A DNA stretch of 64,000 nucleotides from JAIBJN01 sp035762005. GTDB taxonomy: Bacteria; Actinomycetota; Thermoleophilia; Gaiellales; Gaiellaceae. The notes under the pieces were generated by a model, which was not told where the DNA came from, searched no databases, and was given only the letters and a program-made list of their open reading frames with translations. The position numbers and the translations under genes are program-made. This document shows positions 6,255-14,480 of this stretch, one piece after another. Every line of letters begins with the position of its first letter. Within the stretch, counting starts at the first letter, position 1. The DNA lies in assembly GCA_035762005.1 (NCBI GenBank), contig DASTQA010000023.1, positions 5,894-69,893 on the forward strand, written 5' to 3'.

Positions 6255-7427
6255 CTACCACTTGGAGCGGCGGCTGCGGCGGCTCGTGTAGACGAGCTTC
6301 GCGCGGGCCGAGGCCATCCCGGCCTGCTCGAACTGCTCCCGGTGGCCCAGGCGGCCGGCGACGCGGCTCGCGTCGGCCTGCTGCTCGGGCAGCACGAAGG
6401 TGATCGCGATCCCGCTCTTGCCCGCGCGGCCGGTGCGGCCCGTGCGGTGGAGGTAGCCCTTGTCCTCCTCGGGCGGGTCGTAGTTGATCACGTGCTCGAC
6501 GTCGTCGATGTCGAGGCCGCGGGCGGCGACGTCCGTCGCGACGAGCACGGGCACCTTGCCGCCCTCGAAGCGGTCGAGCGCACGCCGGCGGGCCGACTGC
6601 GTCATGTCGCCGTGCATCGCCTCCGCCCTCACCCCCTGTGAGGCGAGCTTGCGCCGGAGGCGGTCGGCGCCGCGCTTCGTCCGGACGAAGACGAGCGAGA
6701 GGCCCTCGTTCGCGCGCAGGTGGTCGACGAGCGTCTCCACCTTGTTGTCCGGCCGAACGGCGACGAAGCGGTGCTCGATCTCGCCGCCGGAGCGGTCGGC
6801 GGGCAGCTGCGCCTCGAAGCGCGAGGGGCTCGACGTGTAGGCGCTCGCCAGCCGGCCGACCTCGCCGTCGAGCGTCGCCGAGAAGAACATCGTCTGCCGG
6901 TTGCCCGGCAGGCGGCGCACGATGCGGTCGACCTGGGGCTTGAAGCCCATGTCGAGCATCCGGTCCGCCTCGTCGAGGACGAGGATCCGGATGCGGGAGA
7001 GGTCGACGAGCTTGCGCTGGGCCAGGTCCTCGAGGCGTCCCGGGGTCGCGACGACGACGTGGGCCTTGCGCGCCTCCTCCGCCTGCGAGCGCAGGGGCAT
7101 GCCGCCGTAGACCGCCGCCGTCCTCACGCCGAGCGGCGCCCCGAGGGAGCGCAGCTCCTCGGTGACCTGCCCGGCGAGCTCACGCGTCGGCACGAGCACG
7201 AGAGCGCTCGGCCGCGCGTCGTCTGCGTCGGTGCGCTCGACGATCGGGATCGCGAAGGCGATCGTCTTGCCCGAGCCCGTCGGGGACTTCGCCAGGACGT
7301 CGACGCCGGCGAGGGCGTCGGGGAGGACGAGCGACTGGATGCTGAACGGCTCGACGATCGAGCGCCTCGCGAGCGCGTCGGCGACCGGCGCGGACGCGCC
7401 GAGCGCGCGGAAAGACTCCTTGGACAT
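6255..7427 (-). CDS. DEAD-box ATP-dependent RNA helicase
   Basis: 390 residues with the helicase motifs in order: Q motif near 30 (FSIQSLVLP), Walker A SPTGSGKT (48-55), PTREL, TPGR, DEAD (152-155), SAT (183-185), and in the second domain ATDVAARGLD and HRTGRTGR. It is a compact RhlE/DeaD-type core with a short basic tail (SRRSRRSKW). Such proteins unwind RNA in ribosome assembly and cold adaptation. ATG start has an AAGGAG ribosome binding site 9 bases upstream, and that site lies in the base of a long hairpin (7437-7483), so translation may be structure-controlled. Confidence 0.95.
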   Translation of the reverse strand: MSKESFRALGASAPVADALARRSIVEPFSIQSLVLPDALAGVDVLAKSPTGSGKTIAFAIPIVERTDADDARPSALVLVPTRELAGQVTEELRSLGAPLGVRTAAVYGGMPLRSQAEEARKAHVVVATPGRLEDLAQRKLVDLSRIRILVLDEADRMLDMGFKPQVDRIVRRLPGNRQTMFFSATLDGEVGRLASAYTSSPSRFEAQLPADRSGGEIEHRFVAVRPDNKVETLVDHLRANEGLSLVFVRTKRGADRLRRKLASQGVRAEAMHGDMTQSARRRALDRFEGGKVPVLVATDVAARGLDIDDVEHVINYDPPEEDKGYLHRTGRTGRAGKSGIAITFVLPEQQADASRVAGRLGHREQFEQAGMASARAKLVYTSRRSRRSKW

Positions 7428-7436
7428 GATGCTCTA

Positions 7437-7483
7437 CTCCTTCTTCGGTTCGAGACTTGCCTGGCTCGAACGCCCGAAGGAGG
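7437..7483 (-). promoter_or_regulatory. 5' UTR hairpin sequestering helicase ribosome binding site
   Basis: The arms at 7437-7454 and 7465-7483 are complementary around GGTTCGAG/CTCGAAC and TTCGG/CCGAA, with CTCC/GGAG at the base and a small bulge. The AAGGAG Shine-Dalgarno element of the downstream helicase forms part of the base of the stem. Folding would hide it. This could be a temperature-responsive or self-unwinding control element. Confidence 0.5.
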
Positions 7484-7527
7484 AACGAGAAGCTCATCTC
7501 ACGGCCGGCCGAATGCCGACCTCGTGG

Positions 7528-7555
7528 TTCGAAGCGTAGCAGCGCGCGCTAGAGT
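7528..7555 (+). promoter_or_regulatory. Possible promoter of the OsmC gene
   Basis: TTCGAA (7528-7533) and TAGAGT (7550-7555) are 16 bases apart, followed by a ~27-base leader with a GGAGGAGGG ribosome binding site before the ATG at 7589. The -35 box is weak. Confidence 0.35.
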
Positions 7556-7588
7556 CGCGGCGGGACGCACCGCGACGGAGGAGGGCGC

Positions 7589-8023
7589 ATGGCCACCGAC
7601 CGGCACGCCGAGGTCTCCTGGCAGGGGAGCCTCACGGAAGGAAGCGGGACGATCGAGCGCGTGGGCACGGGCGCCTTCGGGCCGCTCGACGTGAGCTGGC
7701 CGGCCCGCACCGAGGCGCCCGGCGAGCTCACGAGCCCGGAGGAGCTGATCGCCGCCGCCCACGCGGCCTGCTTCTCGATGGCCCTCGCGCACGAGCTCGC
7801 GCAGGGAGGGAACGCGCCGGAGCGGCTCGATACGCGTGCCGACGTCACCTTCCAGCCGGGGCCGGGCATCACGAAGGTCCGCCTCGCCGTCCGCGGACGC
7901 GTCCCCGGCCTCGACGAGGGCGGCTTCCGAGAGGCGGCGGAGGCCGCGAAAGCGGGCTGCCCGGTCTCGCAGGCGCTCGCAGGCGTCCCCGAGATCACGC
8001 TCGAGGCACGGCTCGAGGGCTGA
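7589..8023 (+). CDS. OsmC/Ohr-family peroxiredoxin
   Basis: 144 residues with the OsmC fold. The two catalytic cysteines are present: C61 in AAAHAACFSMALAHEL and C124 in KAGCPVSQAL. These thiol peroxidases reduce organic hydroperoxides in the cytoplasm, usually with dihydrolipoamide-type reductants. Conserved 'TSPEELIAAAHAACF' places it in the OsmC rather than the YhfA group. Strong ribosome binding site (GGAGGAGGG) before the ATG. The gene is divergent from the helicase and is followed by the peptide operon, whose promoter overlaps its stop. Confidence 0.92.
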   Translation: MATDRHAEVSWQGSLTEGSGTIERVGTGAFGPLDVSWPARTEAPGELTSPEELIAAAHAACFSMALAHELAQGGNAPERLDTRADVTFQPGPGITKVRLAVRGRVPGLDEGGFREAAEAAKAGCPVSQALAGVPEITLEARLEG

Positions 8024-8047
8024 CGGCGCGCGCTGGGGCGGTACGAT
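8020..8047 (+). promoter_or_regulatory. Leaderless promoter of the peptide-uptake operon
   Basis: CTGACG (8020-8025), a 16-base spacer and TACGAT (8042-8047) are followed after 6 bases by the GTG start at 8054. The -35 overlaps the osmC stop codon. The spacing predicts transcription starting at the GTG. Confidence 0.5.
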
Positions 8048-8053
8048 CGGCGG

Positions 8054-8866
8054 GTGTGGGGTAGCCCGCTCCTCTACGAGCGCCTGAGCTGGCCGGAGGT
8101 CCGCCGGGCGGCCGCCGAGGAGCGCGTCTGCCTCGTGCCGGTGGCGACGCTCGAGGACCACGGGCCGCACCTCCCCATCGACACCGACCTCCGCATCACG
8201 GCCGAGGTGTGCCGCCGGGCCGCCGAGGCGGCGCCCGACGAGATCGTCCTCCTGCCGCCCATCCCGCACGGCTACTCGCCCCACCACATGGACTTCCCGG
8301 GCCCGATCACGATCGGCTGGGACACGTTCACCCGTTACTGCACCGACGTGGGCACGTCGCTCGCCCGGCACGGTTTCCGGCGGCTCCTCTTCCTGAACGG
8401 CCACGGCTCGAACCAGAACTTCGTCGAGGCGGCGGCGCGGCTCGTGAACGTCGAGCACCCGGAGGCGCTCGCGGCGGCGGCGTTCTACCTCTCCGGCGCT
8501 CGCTCGCTCGCCCGCATCGAGGAGCTGCGGGACTCCGGGCGAGGCGGGATGGGGCATGCCTGCGAGCTCGAGACCTCGATCTACCTCGCCGTCGACCCGG
8601 CCGCCGTCGACATGGACAAGGCGGTGGACGAGCGCGGCTTCCCGTCCGGCGAGCACACGTTCATGGACTGGGCGGACGGGCCGCTCAAGGTCATGCCCTG
8701 GTGGTCCTCCTTCTCGGCGACCGGCGTCCAGGGCGATGCGACGAAGGCGACGGCGGAGAAGGGAGAGGCGCTCCTCCGGGCCGCCGTCGAGGAGTGCGTC
8801 GAGTTCGTGCGCGAGCTCCTGGCCATGCCGCTGCCCGCGCGGCGCGAGCCGCGGGAGACGCCGTGA
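8054..8866 (+). CDS. Creatininase-family amidohydrolase
   Basis: 270 residues. Family metal ligands are visible: E and D/H in ATLEDHGPHLPIDTD, H in FLNGHGSNQ and the E of the GHACELETS segment. The family includes creatinine amidohydrolase, FAPy deformylase ArfB and the mycofactocin peptidase MftE, all hydrolysing cyclic or linear amide bonds with two metal ions. GTG start six bases after a TACGAT box; ends with a GTGA overlap with the next gene. It is first of nine coupled genes for peptide import and hydrolysis, so an amide or peptide substrate is inferred; no partner radical-SAM or mycofactocin gene is present. Confidence 0.88.
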   Translation: MWGSPLLYERLSWPEVRRAAAEERVCLVPVATLEDHGPHLPIDTDLRITAEVCRRAAEAAPDEIVLLPPIPHGYSPHHMDFPGPITIGWDTFTRYCTDVGTSLARHGFRRLLFLNGHGSNQNFVEAAARLVNVEHPEALAAAAFYLSGARSLARIEELRDSGRGGMGHACELETSIYLAVDPAAVDMDKAVDERGFPSGEHTFMDWADGPLKVMPWWSSFSATGVQGDATKATAEKGEALLRAAVEECVEFVRELLAMPLPARREPRETP

Positions 8867-9864
8867 TCCCGCTCGTCCGCGCGGCCGGGACGCACGCGGA
8901 GGTCGGCGCGCAGGTCGGCGCCGCGACCGCGGAGGGGATCCGCCGCGCGCTCGCCGACGCCGCCTTCGACCCGGAGCTCGTGCGCCGCTACCGGGAGGTC
9001 ACGGTCGAGCAGCTCCCCTGGGCCGTGGAGGAGCTCGACGCGGCGGCCGTCGCGGCCGGCGCCGACCCGCTCGCGCTCTTCGCCGCGTCGGTGGAGGAGC
9101 TCTCGTCGGCACCCGCGCCGACGGGCTGCAGCGACATCGCCGTCACGGGTGGGCGGACCGTCGACGGCCACGTGCTCGTCGCCCACACGAACGACCTCTA
9201 CGCCCGGGACGAGCAAGACGTCGTCGCGATCGAGTGGCGCGTGCCTGGCGAGCCGGTCGTCTTCACGCTCGGCACGGGGCCGTGGCTGAGCGTCGGCTGG
9301 AACTCGGCCGGGCTCTCCGTGACCGGGAACGAGCTCTCGCCGAACGACGAGCGCGTCGGCATCCCTCGGCTCGTCCAGATGCGCGACGTGGTCACGCGGC
9401 GCACGATCGCCGACGCGGTCGAGGCGATCCTCCATCCGGCGCGGGCCTCGTCCTACAACTGGGTGCTCGCCCACCCGCGCGACGGGGTCCTGAACGTCGA
9501 GGGGTCGGCGACCACGGCCGGCCTCGACGAGCCCGGGCCGAAGGGGGCGCTCGCCCACACGAACCACTACGCCCACGCCGACATGCTCGCCTTCGAGCGG
9601 TCGCCCTACCGGGACGGCTCGTGCCGGCGGCTGGAGCGGGCGCGGGAGCTCACCCGAGGCGGCCCCTTCAGCGTCGAGTCGCTCCGCGCCGCGCTCTCCG
9701 ACCACGAGAACGCGCCCGACTCGATCTGCCGCCACGTGGACGACGAGGGCGTGAAAACGGTCTTCTGGTGCGTCGCCGACGTCACCGCGGGCGAGATCGC
9801 CTACGGCCGCGGCAATCCCTGCGACGGAGTCGAGGCGCAGGTCTACCGGTTCGCGCGCGAATGA
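8863..9864 (+). CDS. Peptidase C45 / acyl-transferase family hydrolase
   Basis: 333 residues. The probable N-terminal-nucleophile cysteine is C89 in PAPTGCSDIAVTGG, followed by HVLVAHTNDLYARD, both typical of the C45 family (penicillin acyl-CoA:6-APA acyltransferase and relatives). Those enzymes self-cleave before the cysteine and then hydrolyse or transfer N-acyl groups; carcinine hydrolase is a relative. Downstream TNHYAHADML is also family-like. GTG start in a 4-base overlap with the creatininase gene, and an ATGA overlap with the next. Context suggests removal of an acyl or beta-alanyl group from imported peptides. Exact substrate unknown. Confidence 0.82.
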   Translation: MIPLVRAAGTHAEVGAQVGAATAEGIRRALADAAFDPELVRRYREVTVEQLPWAVEELDAAAVAAGADPLALFAASVEELSSAPAPTGCSDIAVTGGRTVDGHVLVAHTNDLYARDEQDVVAIEWRVPGEPVVFTLGTGPWLSVGWNSAGLSVTGNELSPNDERVGIPRLVQMRDVVTRRTIADAVEAILHPARASSYNWVLAHPRDGVLNVEGSATTAGLDEPGPKGALAHTNHYAHADMLAFERSPYRDGSCRRLERARELTRGGPFSVESLRAALSDHENAPDSICRHVDDEGVKTVFWCVADVTAGEIAYGRGNPCDGVEAQVYRFARE

Positions 9865-10835
9865 AGGAGGCAACCGTGCACGGCGCGCCGCTCCCCGCGG
9901 GCGGCACCATCGGCGTCCCGGCGCCCGCGAGCCCGTACGTGAACCGCTCCGACGTGCTGCGGGGGATCGAGTGGTGGGAGGGGCAGGGCTACCGCGTCAA
10001 GCTCGCCCCGGGCGCCCTCGACCGCGACGACTACGTCGCCGGCGACCCCGCGCGGCGCGGCGCGGACGTCACCGCCATGTTCGCCGACCCGGAGGTCGAC
10101 GTCGTCCACTGCCTCCAGGGCGGCTTCGGCTCCGCCCAGGCGATCCCGTCGATCGACTTCGACGTCGTCGCCGCGAGCCCGAAGCCCTTCGTCGGCTTCT
10201 CCGACATCACGGCCCTCCACGTCGCCCTCCGCCAGCACACGGGGCTCGCGACCTTCTACGGGCCCGGGCTCACCGGCGTCGGCGATCCCGAGACGACCGC
10301 CTTCACGCGTGAGCGCCTCCTCGCGGTGCTGCGGGGCGGCGGCGGGGGCCCGGTGCCGCCGAATCCGGACGACCCGTACTCGCGCACGCTGCGCGGGGGG
10401 AGGGTGACGGCCCCGCTCGCGGGCGGCTGCCTCTGGCTCCTCCTCCAGACGATGGGGACGCCCTGGGAGGTCGACCTCGAGGACGCCATCCTCTTCTTCG
10501 AGGACGTCGACGCGCCGCCCTGGTACGTCGACGGGATGCTGACCCAGCTTGGACACGCCGGCAAACTCCGAAGCGTGCGCGGAGTCGTAGTTGGGGACAT
10601 GGAGAAGTGCGACTGGAGCGAGAATAGGCCCGAATGGCCAAGAACACGGTCGCTCGAGGACGTGCTCGAGGTTCACCTGGAGCCCCTCGACGTGCCCGTG
10701 CTATACAAGCTTCCCTTGGGGCACGGGAAGCACCTGGCGACCATCCCGCTCGGCGTCACCGCGACGCTCGACGCCGACGCGAGGACGCTGGCCTTCGAGT
10801 CGCCCGGACTCACGATCGGGGGAGAGGGAGCCTGA
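9861..10835 (+). CDS. LD-carboxypeptidase / MccF-like peptidase S66
   Basis: 324 residues. The catalytic serine is S114 in FVGFSDITALH, preceded by HCLQGGFGSAQAIPSIDF, and the C-terminal part has the FFEDVDAPPWYVDGMLTQLGHAG and PLGHGKH blocks carrying the Glu and His of the S66 Ser-Glu-His triad. S66 includes murein LD-carboxypeptidases and MccF, which cleaves microcin C. No signal peptide, so it acts in the cytoplasm, like MccF. ATG in an ATGA overlap; the next gene starts 2 bases after its stop. Linked to a peptide importer, it may recycle cell-wall peptides or detoxify a peptide-nucleotide type compound. Confidence 0.88.
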   Translation: MKEATVHGAPLPAGGTIGVPAPASPYVNRSDVLRGIEWWEGQGYRVKLAPGALDRDDYVAGDPARRGADVTAMFADPEVDVVHCLQGGFGSAQAIPSIDFDVVAASPKPFVGFSDITALHVALRQHTGLATFYGPGLTGVGDPETTAFTRERLLAVLRGGGGGPVPPNPDDPYSRTLRGGRVTAPLAGGCLWLLLQTMGTPWEVDLEDAILFFEDVDAPPWYVDGMLTQLGHAGKLRSVRGVVVGDMEKCDWSENRPEWPRTRSLEDVLEVHLEPLDVPVLYKLPLGHGKHLATIPLGVTATLDADARTLAFESPGLTIGGEGA

Positions 10836-10836
10836 G

Positions 10837-12522
10837 ATGACCAAGCGCGTGTTGTGGATCCTCGCGCTCCTCGCGCTCGTCGTCACCGCCGCGGCCTGCG
10901 GCGGGTCGGACGACGACGGCGAGGGGACGCCTACCGGGACCGGAACCACCGATGGCGGCGAGGACACGGTCGTCAAGGGCGGCATCCTCCGGGTCGGGAC
11001 GACCGGGGAGATCGACTCCATCAACCCCTTCGTCGCCTTCAACGCGGAGAGCTACGAGGCCTTCGTGATCGAGTACCCCCTGCTCGTCCAGTACAGCCCC
11101 GAGTTCGAGTGGGAGGGCGACTGGGCCGAGAGTTGGGAGACCTCCCCCGACGGGTTGACGTGGACCTTCCACCTCAAGGAGGGCGAGTGGTCGGACGGGA
11201 CGCCCCTGACGGCGGAGGACGCCGTCTGGACCGGCGAGACCGTCCTCGAGTACGCGAAGGGGCCGACGTCGATCCTCGCGCCCTTCCTCTCCCACGTGAA
11301 GAGCCTCGAGGCGCCCGACCCGCAGACGCTCGTGATCACGTACGAGCAGCCGGTCGGGAACGTCCTCCCGCAGCTCCAGCAGTTCTTCATCCTCCCCAAG
11401 CACGTCTGGGAGCAGCACGTCGGGAGCGACGGCAAGGGCTTGAAGCAGTTCAACCCGCAGGACGACCTGCCGGTCGTCGGCGCGGGGCCGTTCGTCATCA
11501 CGGAGTTCGACAAGAAGGGGACGACGATCTTCGAGAAGAACCCGGGCTACTACGGGCCCGAGGCGAACGTCGACGCCGTCGGCTACCAGCACTTCGAGAA
11601 CGAGGACGCCCTGCTCGCCGCCTTCGAGGCGGGCGAGCTCGACTTCCTCGAGGAGGTGCCTCCGAACGCGGTCGCCCAGCTCGAGGAGGACGAGAGCGTG
11701 GTCGTCAGCAAGGTGCCGTCGACGCAGATCAACAACGTCATCTTCAACTCGAACCCCGACAAGCCGCGGAACCGCGAGCTCCTCGACCCGCAGGTGCGCG
11801 AGGCGTTCGAGTACGCGATCGACCGCGAGGAGATCGCCGAGGTCGTCTTCGGAGGGAACGCCGAGCCGGTGGCGAGCATCGTCGCGCCGATCACCGGCGA
11901 GTGGATGAACCCGAACATCGAGCCGCTCCCCTTCGACGTCGACGAGGCGAACCGGATCCTCGACGAGGCCGGCTACGAGCGCGGCGCGGGAGGGGTCCGG
12001 ATCGACGACGAGGGCGAGGAGATGTCGTACGAGGTGATCACGCCCACCGGCGTCCAGGGCGTCCAGCGGACGTTCGAGATCATCAAGAGCGGCCTCGACC
12101 AGATCGGCATCCGCGTCACCCCGAAGGCGCTCGACGACACCACGGCCTTCGAGGAGATCCTGAAGCCTGACAACAAGTACGAGGACTTCGACATCGCCAT
12201 GTGGAGCTGGGTCGGCTACCTCGATCCCGACTTCGTCCTCTCCGTGACCACGTGCGACCAGTGGGGCGGCTGGAGCGACACCGGGTACTGCAACGAGGAG
12301 TACGACCGCCTCTACCAGGAGCAGGGCGTGGCCGTCGACCAGGAGGAGCGCAAGGAGATCGTCTGGGAGATGCAGGACATCCACCAGCGCGACCGGCCCT
12401 ACATCCACCTGGTCGCCGTCGAGTACGTCACGGTCTGGCAGGAGGGCTGGGACGGCTTCCACCCCGACCTGATCGCGTACTCGAAGCTCCCCTGGACGGA
12501 CCCTCACCGGACCTCGGAGTAG
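10837..12522 (+). CDS. Peptide ABC transporter substrate-binding lipoprotein (SBP family 5)
   Basis: 561 residues. A lipoprotein signal ends at C21 (VTAAAC), followed by an acidic/Gly/Thr-rich linker. The mature part has the DppA/OppA pattern, e.g. GILRVGTTGEIDSINPF, ETSPDGLTWTFHLKEGEWSDGTPLTAEDAV and QIGIRVTPKALDDTTAFEEI. It captures peptide or peptide-like substrates outside the membrane for the permeases encoded next. ATG start with a GGGGGAGAGGGA-type ribosome binding site. The relatively long spacing to the next gene (42 bp) is the largest gap in this operon. Confidence 0.93.
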   Translation: MTKRVLWILALLALVVTAAACGGSDDDGEGTPTGTGTTDGGEDTVVKGGILRVGTTGEIDSINPFVAFNAESYEAFVIEYPLLVQYSPEFEWEGDWAESWETSPDGLTWTFHLKEGEWSDGTPLTAEDAVWTGETVLEYAKGPTSILAPFLSHVKSLEAPDPQTLVITYEQPVGNVLPQLQQFFILPKHVWEQHVGSDGKGLKQFNPQDDLPVVGAGPFVITEFDKKGTTIFEKNPGYYGPEANVDAVGYQHFENEDALLAAFEAGELDFLEEVPPNAVAQLEEDESVVVSKVPSTQINNVIFNSNPDKPRNRELLDPQVREAFEYAIDREEIAEVVFGGNAEPVASIVAPITGEWMNPNIEPLPFDVDEANRILDEAGYERGAGGVRIDDEGEEMSYEVITPTGVQGVQRTFEIIKSGLDQIGIRVTPKALDDTTAFEEILKPDNKYEDFDIAMWSWVGYLDPDFVLSVTTCDQWGGWSDTGYCNEEYDRLYQEQGVAVDQEERKEIVWEMQDIHQRDRPYIHLVAVEYVTVWQEGWDGFHPDLIAYSKLPWTDPHRTSE

Positions 12523-12564
12523 AGACGGCCTGAGACCTGGAGCGGCGCGGAAGAGCCGAAGCGC

Positions 12565-13533
12565 GTGAGCGGAACCGACTACGTCGTCAAGCGGACGGTG
12601 TTCGCCTTGATGACGCTGCTGGTCGCGATCACGCTGAACTTCGTCATCTTCCGCGCCGCCCCGGGCGACGCCACCTCGTCGCTCGCGAAGTGCCGGAACT
12701 GCACGCCCGCGTTCCGCGAGGCGCTCCGCGAGGAGCTCGGCCTCGACAAGCCGAAGCTCGAGCAATACTGGATCTACCTCAAGGATCTCGGCCGAGGGGA
12801 CCTCGGCGACTCCTTCGTCAGCCGCCAGCCGGTCTGGGAGGAGCTGAAGCAGCCGATCCTCAACACGCTGCCGATGGTCGGCCTCGGCTACCTGATCTCG
12901 ATCGTCCTCGGCGTCCTCGTCGGCGTCCTCGCCGCCTGGAGGCGCGGCACGCTCCTCGACTGGGGCGGCGTCTCGACGGCGCTCTTCTTCTACTCGATGC
13001 CACAGCAGTGGCTCGGGCTGATGCTCCTCATCTTCCTCGGGGGCACGCTGCCCGCCTCGGGCGTCAGCGACCCCTTCATCTCGTTCCTCGACCCGAGCTG
13101 GTGGGAGGTCGTGCTCGACCGGCTCGAGCACATGATCCTGCCCTCGCTCACGCTCGGCCTCGTCCTCTACGGCCAGTACGCCCTGATCGTCCGCTCCTCC
13201 ATGCTCGAGGCGCTCGGCGAGGACTACATCATGACGGCGCGGGCCAAGGGCCTCTCCGGCTGGGCGATCGTCCGCAAGCACGCGCTGCGCACCTCGCTCC
13301 TGCCGATCGCGACGCTCGTCGCCCTCACCTTCGGCTACATCATCGGCGGCGACATCCTCGTCGAAGCCGTCTTCTCGTACCCGGGCATCGGCCTCGCCAC
13401 GTACGAGGCGGTCTTCGACCGCGACTACCCCGTGCTCCAGGGCGCCTTCCTGCTCCTGACGTTCTCCGTCATCCTCGCGAACTTCGTCGCCGACCTCCTC
13501 TACTTCAAGCTCGACCCCCGGATCAGCGGATGA
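12565..13533 (+). CDS. Peptide ABC transporter permease, DppB-like
   Basis: 322 residues with about six hydrophobic segments, the first at about 9-30. The cytoplasmic EAA loop is DYIMTARAKGLSGWAIVRKHALRTSLLP, which contacts the ATPases, and the end GGDILVEAVFSYPGIGLATYEAVFDRDYPVLQG is characteristic of DppB/OppB. GTG start after the periplasmic-protein gene; ATGA overlap with the DppC-like gene. Confidence 0.93.
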   Translation: MSGTDYVVKRTVFALMTLLVAITLNFVIFRAAPGDATSSLAKCRNCTPAFREALREELGLDKPKLEQYWIYLKDLGRGDLGDSFVSRQPVWEELKQPILNTLPMVGLGYLISIVLGVLVGVLAAWRRGTLLDWGGVSTALFFYSMPQQWLGLMLLIFLGGTLPASGVSDPFISFLDPSWWEVVLDRLEHMILPSLTLGLVLYGQYALIVRSSMLEALGEDYIMTARAKGLSGWAIVRKHALRTSLLPIATLVALTFGYIIGGDILVEAVFSYPGIGLATYEAVFDRDYPVLQGAFLLLTFSVILANFVADLLYFKLDPRISG

Positions 13534-14480
13534 CGAGCACCGCACCGATCCTCACGGACGAGCCGCCGCCCCTCCACGCGCCGCCGCCGCGCCGCCGGCC
13601 GCTCGTCTGGACGGTCGTCCGCAGCCAGCCGCAGGCGACAGTGGGCGCGCTCGTCCTCCTCGCCTTCGTCGTCGTCGCGGTGCTCGCGCCGGTGATCGCG
13701 CCGTACGACCCGCGCGAGAAGGTCGGCGCCGTCTTCGAGCCGCCCTCGAGCGAGCACTGGCTCGGCCTCGACGACGGCGGCTTCGACATGCTCAGCCTCA
13801 TGATCCACGGCGCCCGCGTCTCCCTGATCGTGGGCTTCGCGGCCGCGCTCGTGGCGATGCTCGTCGGCGGCACGGTCGGCCTGCTCGCCGGCTACTTCGG
13901 CGGCAAGACCGACACGGTCCTGATGCGCCTCACCGACTACTTCATCGTCATCCCCGACATCCCCCTCATGCTCGTCGTCGCGGCCGTCTGGGGCCGGAGC
14001 CTGACGAACATCATCCTCATCATCGGCCTCATCTACTGGACGACGACCGCCCGCGTCATCCGCTCCCAGGTGCTGAGCGTGCGCGAGCGCGTCTACGTGC
14101 AGCGGACGCGGGCGCTCGGCGCCGGCCACCGCCGCATCCTCTTCCGCCACGTCCTCCCCCAGGTGGCGCCCCTCCTCGTGGCGATCACGGTCCTCAGCGT
14201 CGCCGTCGCCATCTTCGCCGAGACCGCGATCGCCTTCCTCGGGCTCGGCGACCCGACGCTCATCTCCTGGGGAAAGCTGATCGAGAACGCCTTCTCCCGG
14301 AGCGCCATCTCCGTCGACGCCTGGTGGGCGATCGTCCCGCCGGGCCTGGCGGTCGTCGCCGTCGTCCTCGCCTGCACGATGCTCGGCCGGTCGCTCGAGG
14401 ACACGCTCAACCCGCGCCTTCGCGTGGGCCACCTGTCCGTCAACCGCTTCCGCATGCGCCGGGCGGAGGGCGAGCAGTGA
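13530..14480 (+). CDS. Peptide ABC transporter permease, DppC-like
   Basis: 316 residues: a proline-rich N-terminus, a first membrane helix with the OppC_N pattern (about 33-55), then five more. The EAA loop reads VYVQRTRALGAGHRRILFRHVLPQVAPLL and the end carries AIAFLGLGDPTLISWGKLIENA, typical of DppC/OppC. It pairs with the DppB-like protein to form the channel. ATG start overlaps the previous stop (ATGA) and its stop overlaps the next start (GTGA). Confidence 0.93.
   Translation: MTSTAPILTDEPPPLHAPPPRRRPLVWTVVRSQPQATVGALVLLAFVVVAVLAPVIAPYDPREKVGAVFEPPSSEHWLGLDDGGFDMLSLMIHGARVSLIVGFAAALVAMLVGGTVGLLAGYFGGKTDTVLMRLTDYFIVIPDIPLMLVVAAVWGRSLTNIILIIGLIYWTTTARVIRSQVLSVRERVYVQRTRALGAGHRRILFRHVLPQVAPLLVAITVLSVAVAIFAETAIAFLGLGDPTLISWGKLIENAFSRSAISVDAWWAIVPPGLAVVAVVLACTMLGRSLEDTLNPRLRVGHLSVNRFRMRRAEGEQ

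Noticed and set aside
10810..13545. A 911-codon minus-strand open frame opposite the peptide-binding protein and permease
   Set aside because: Low-complexity acidic translation, opposite two unmistakable transporter genes.
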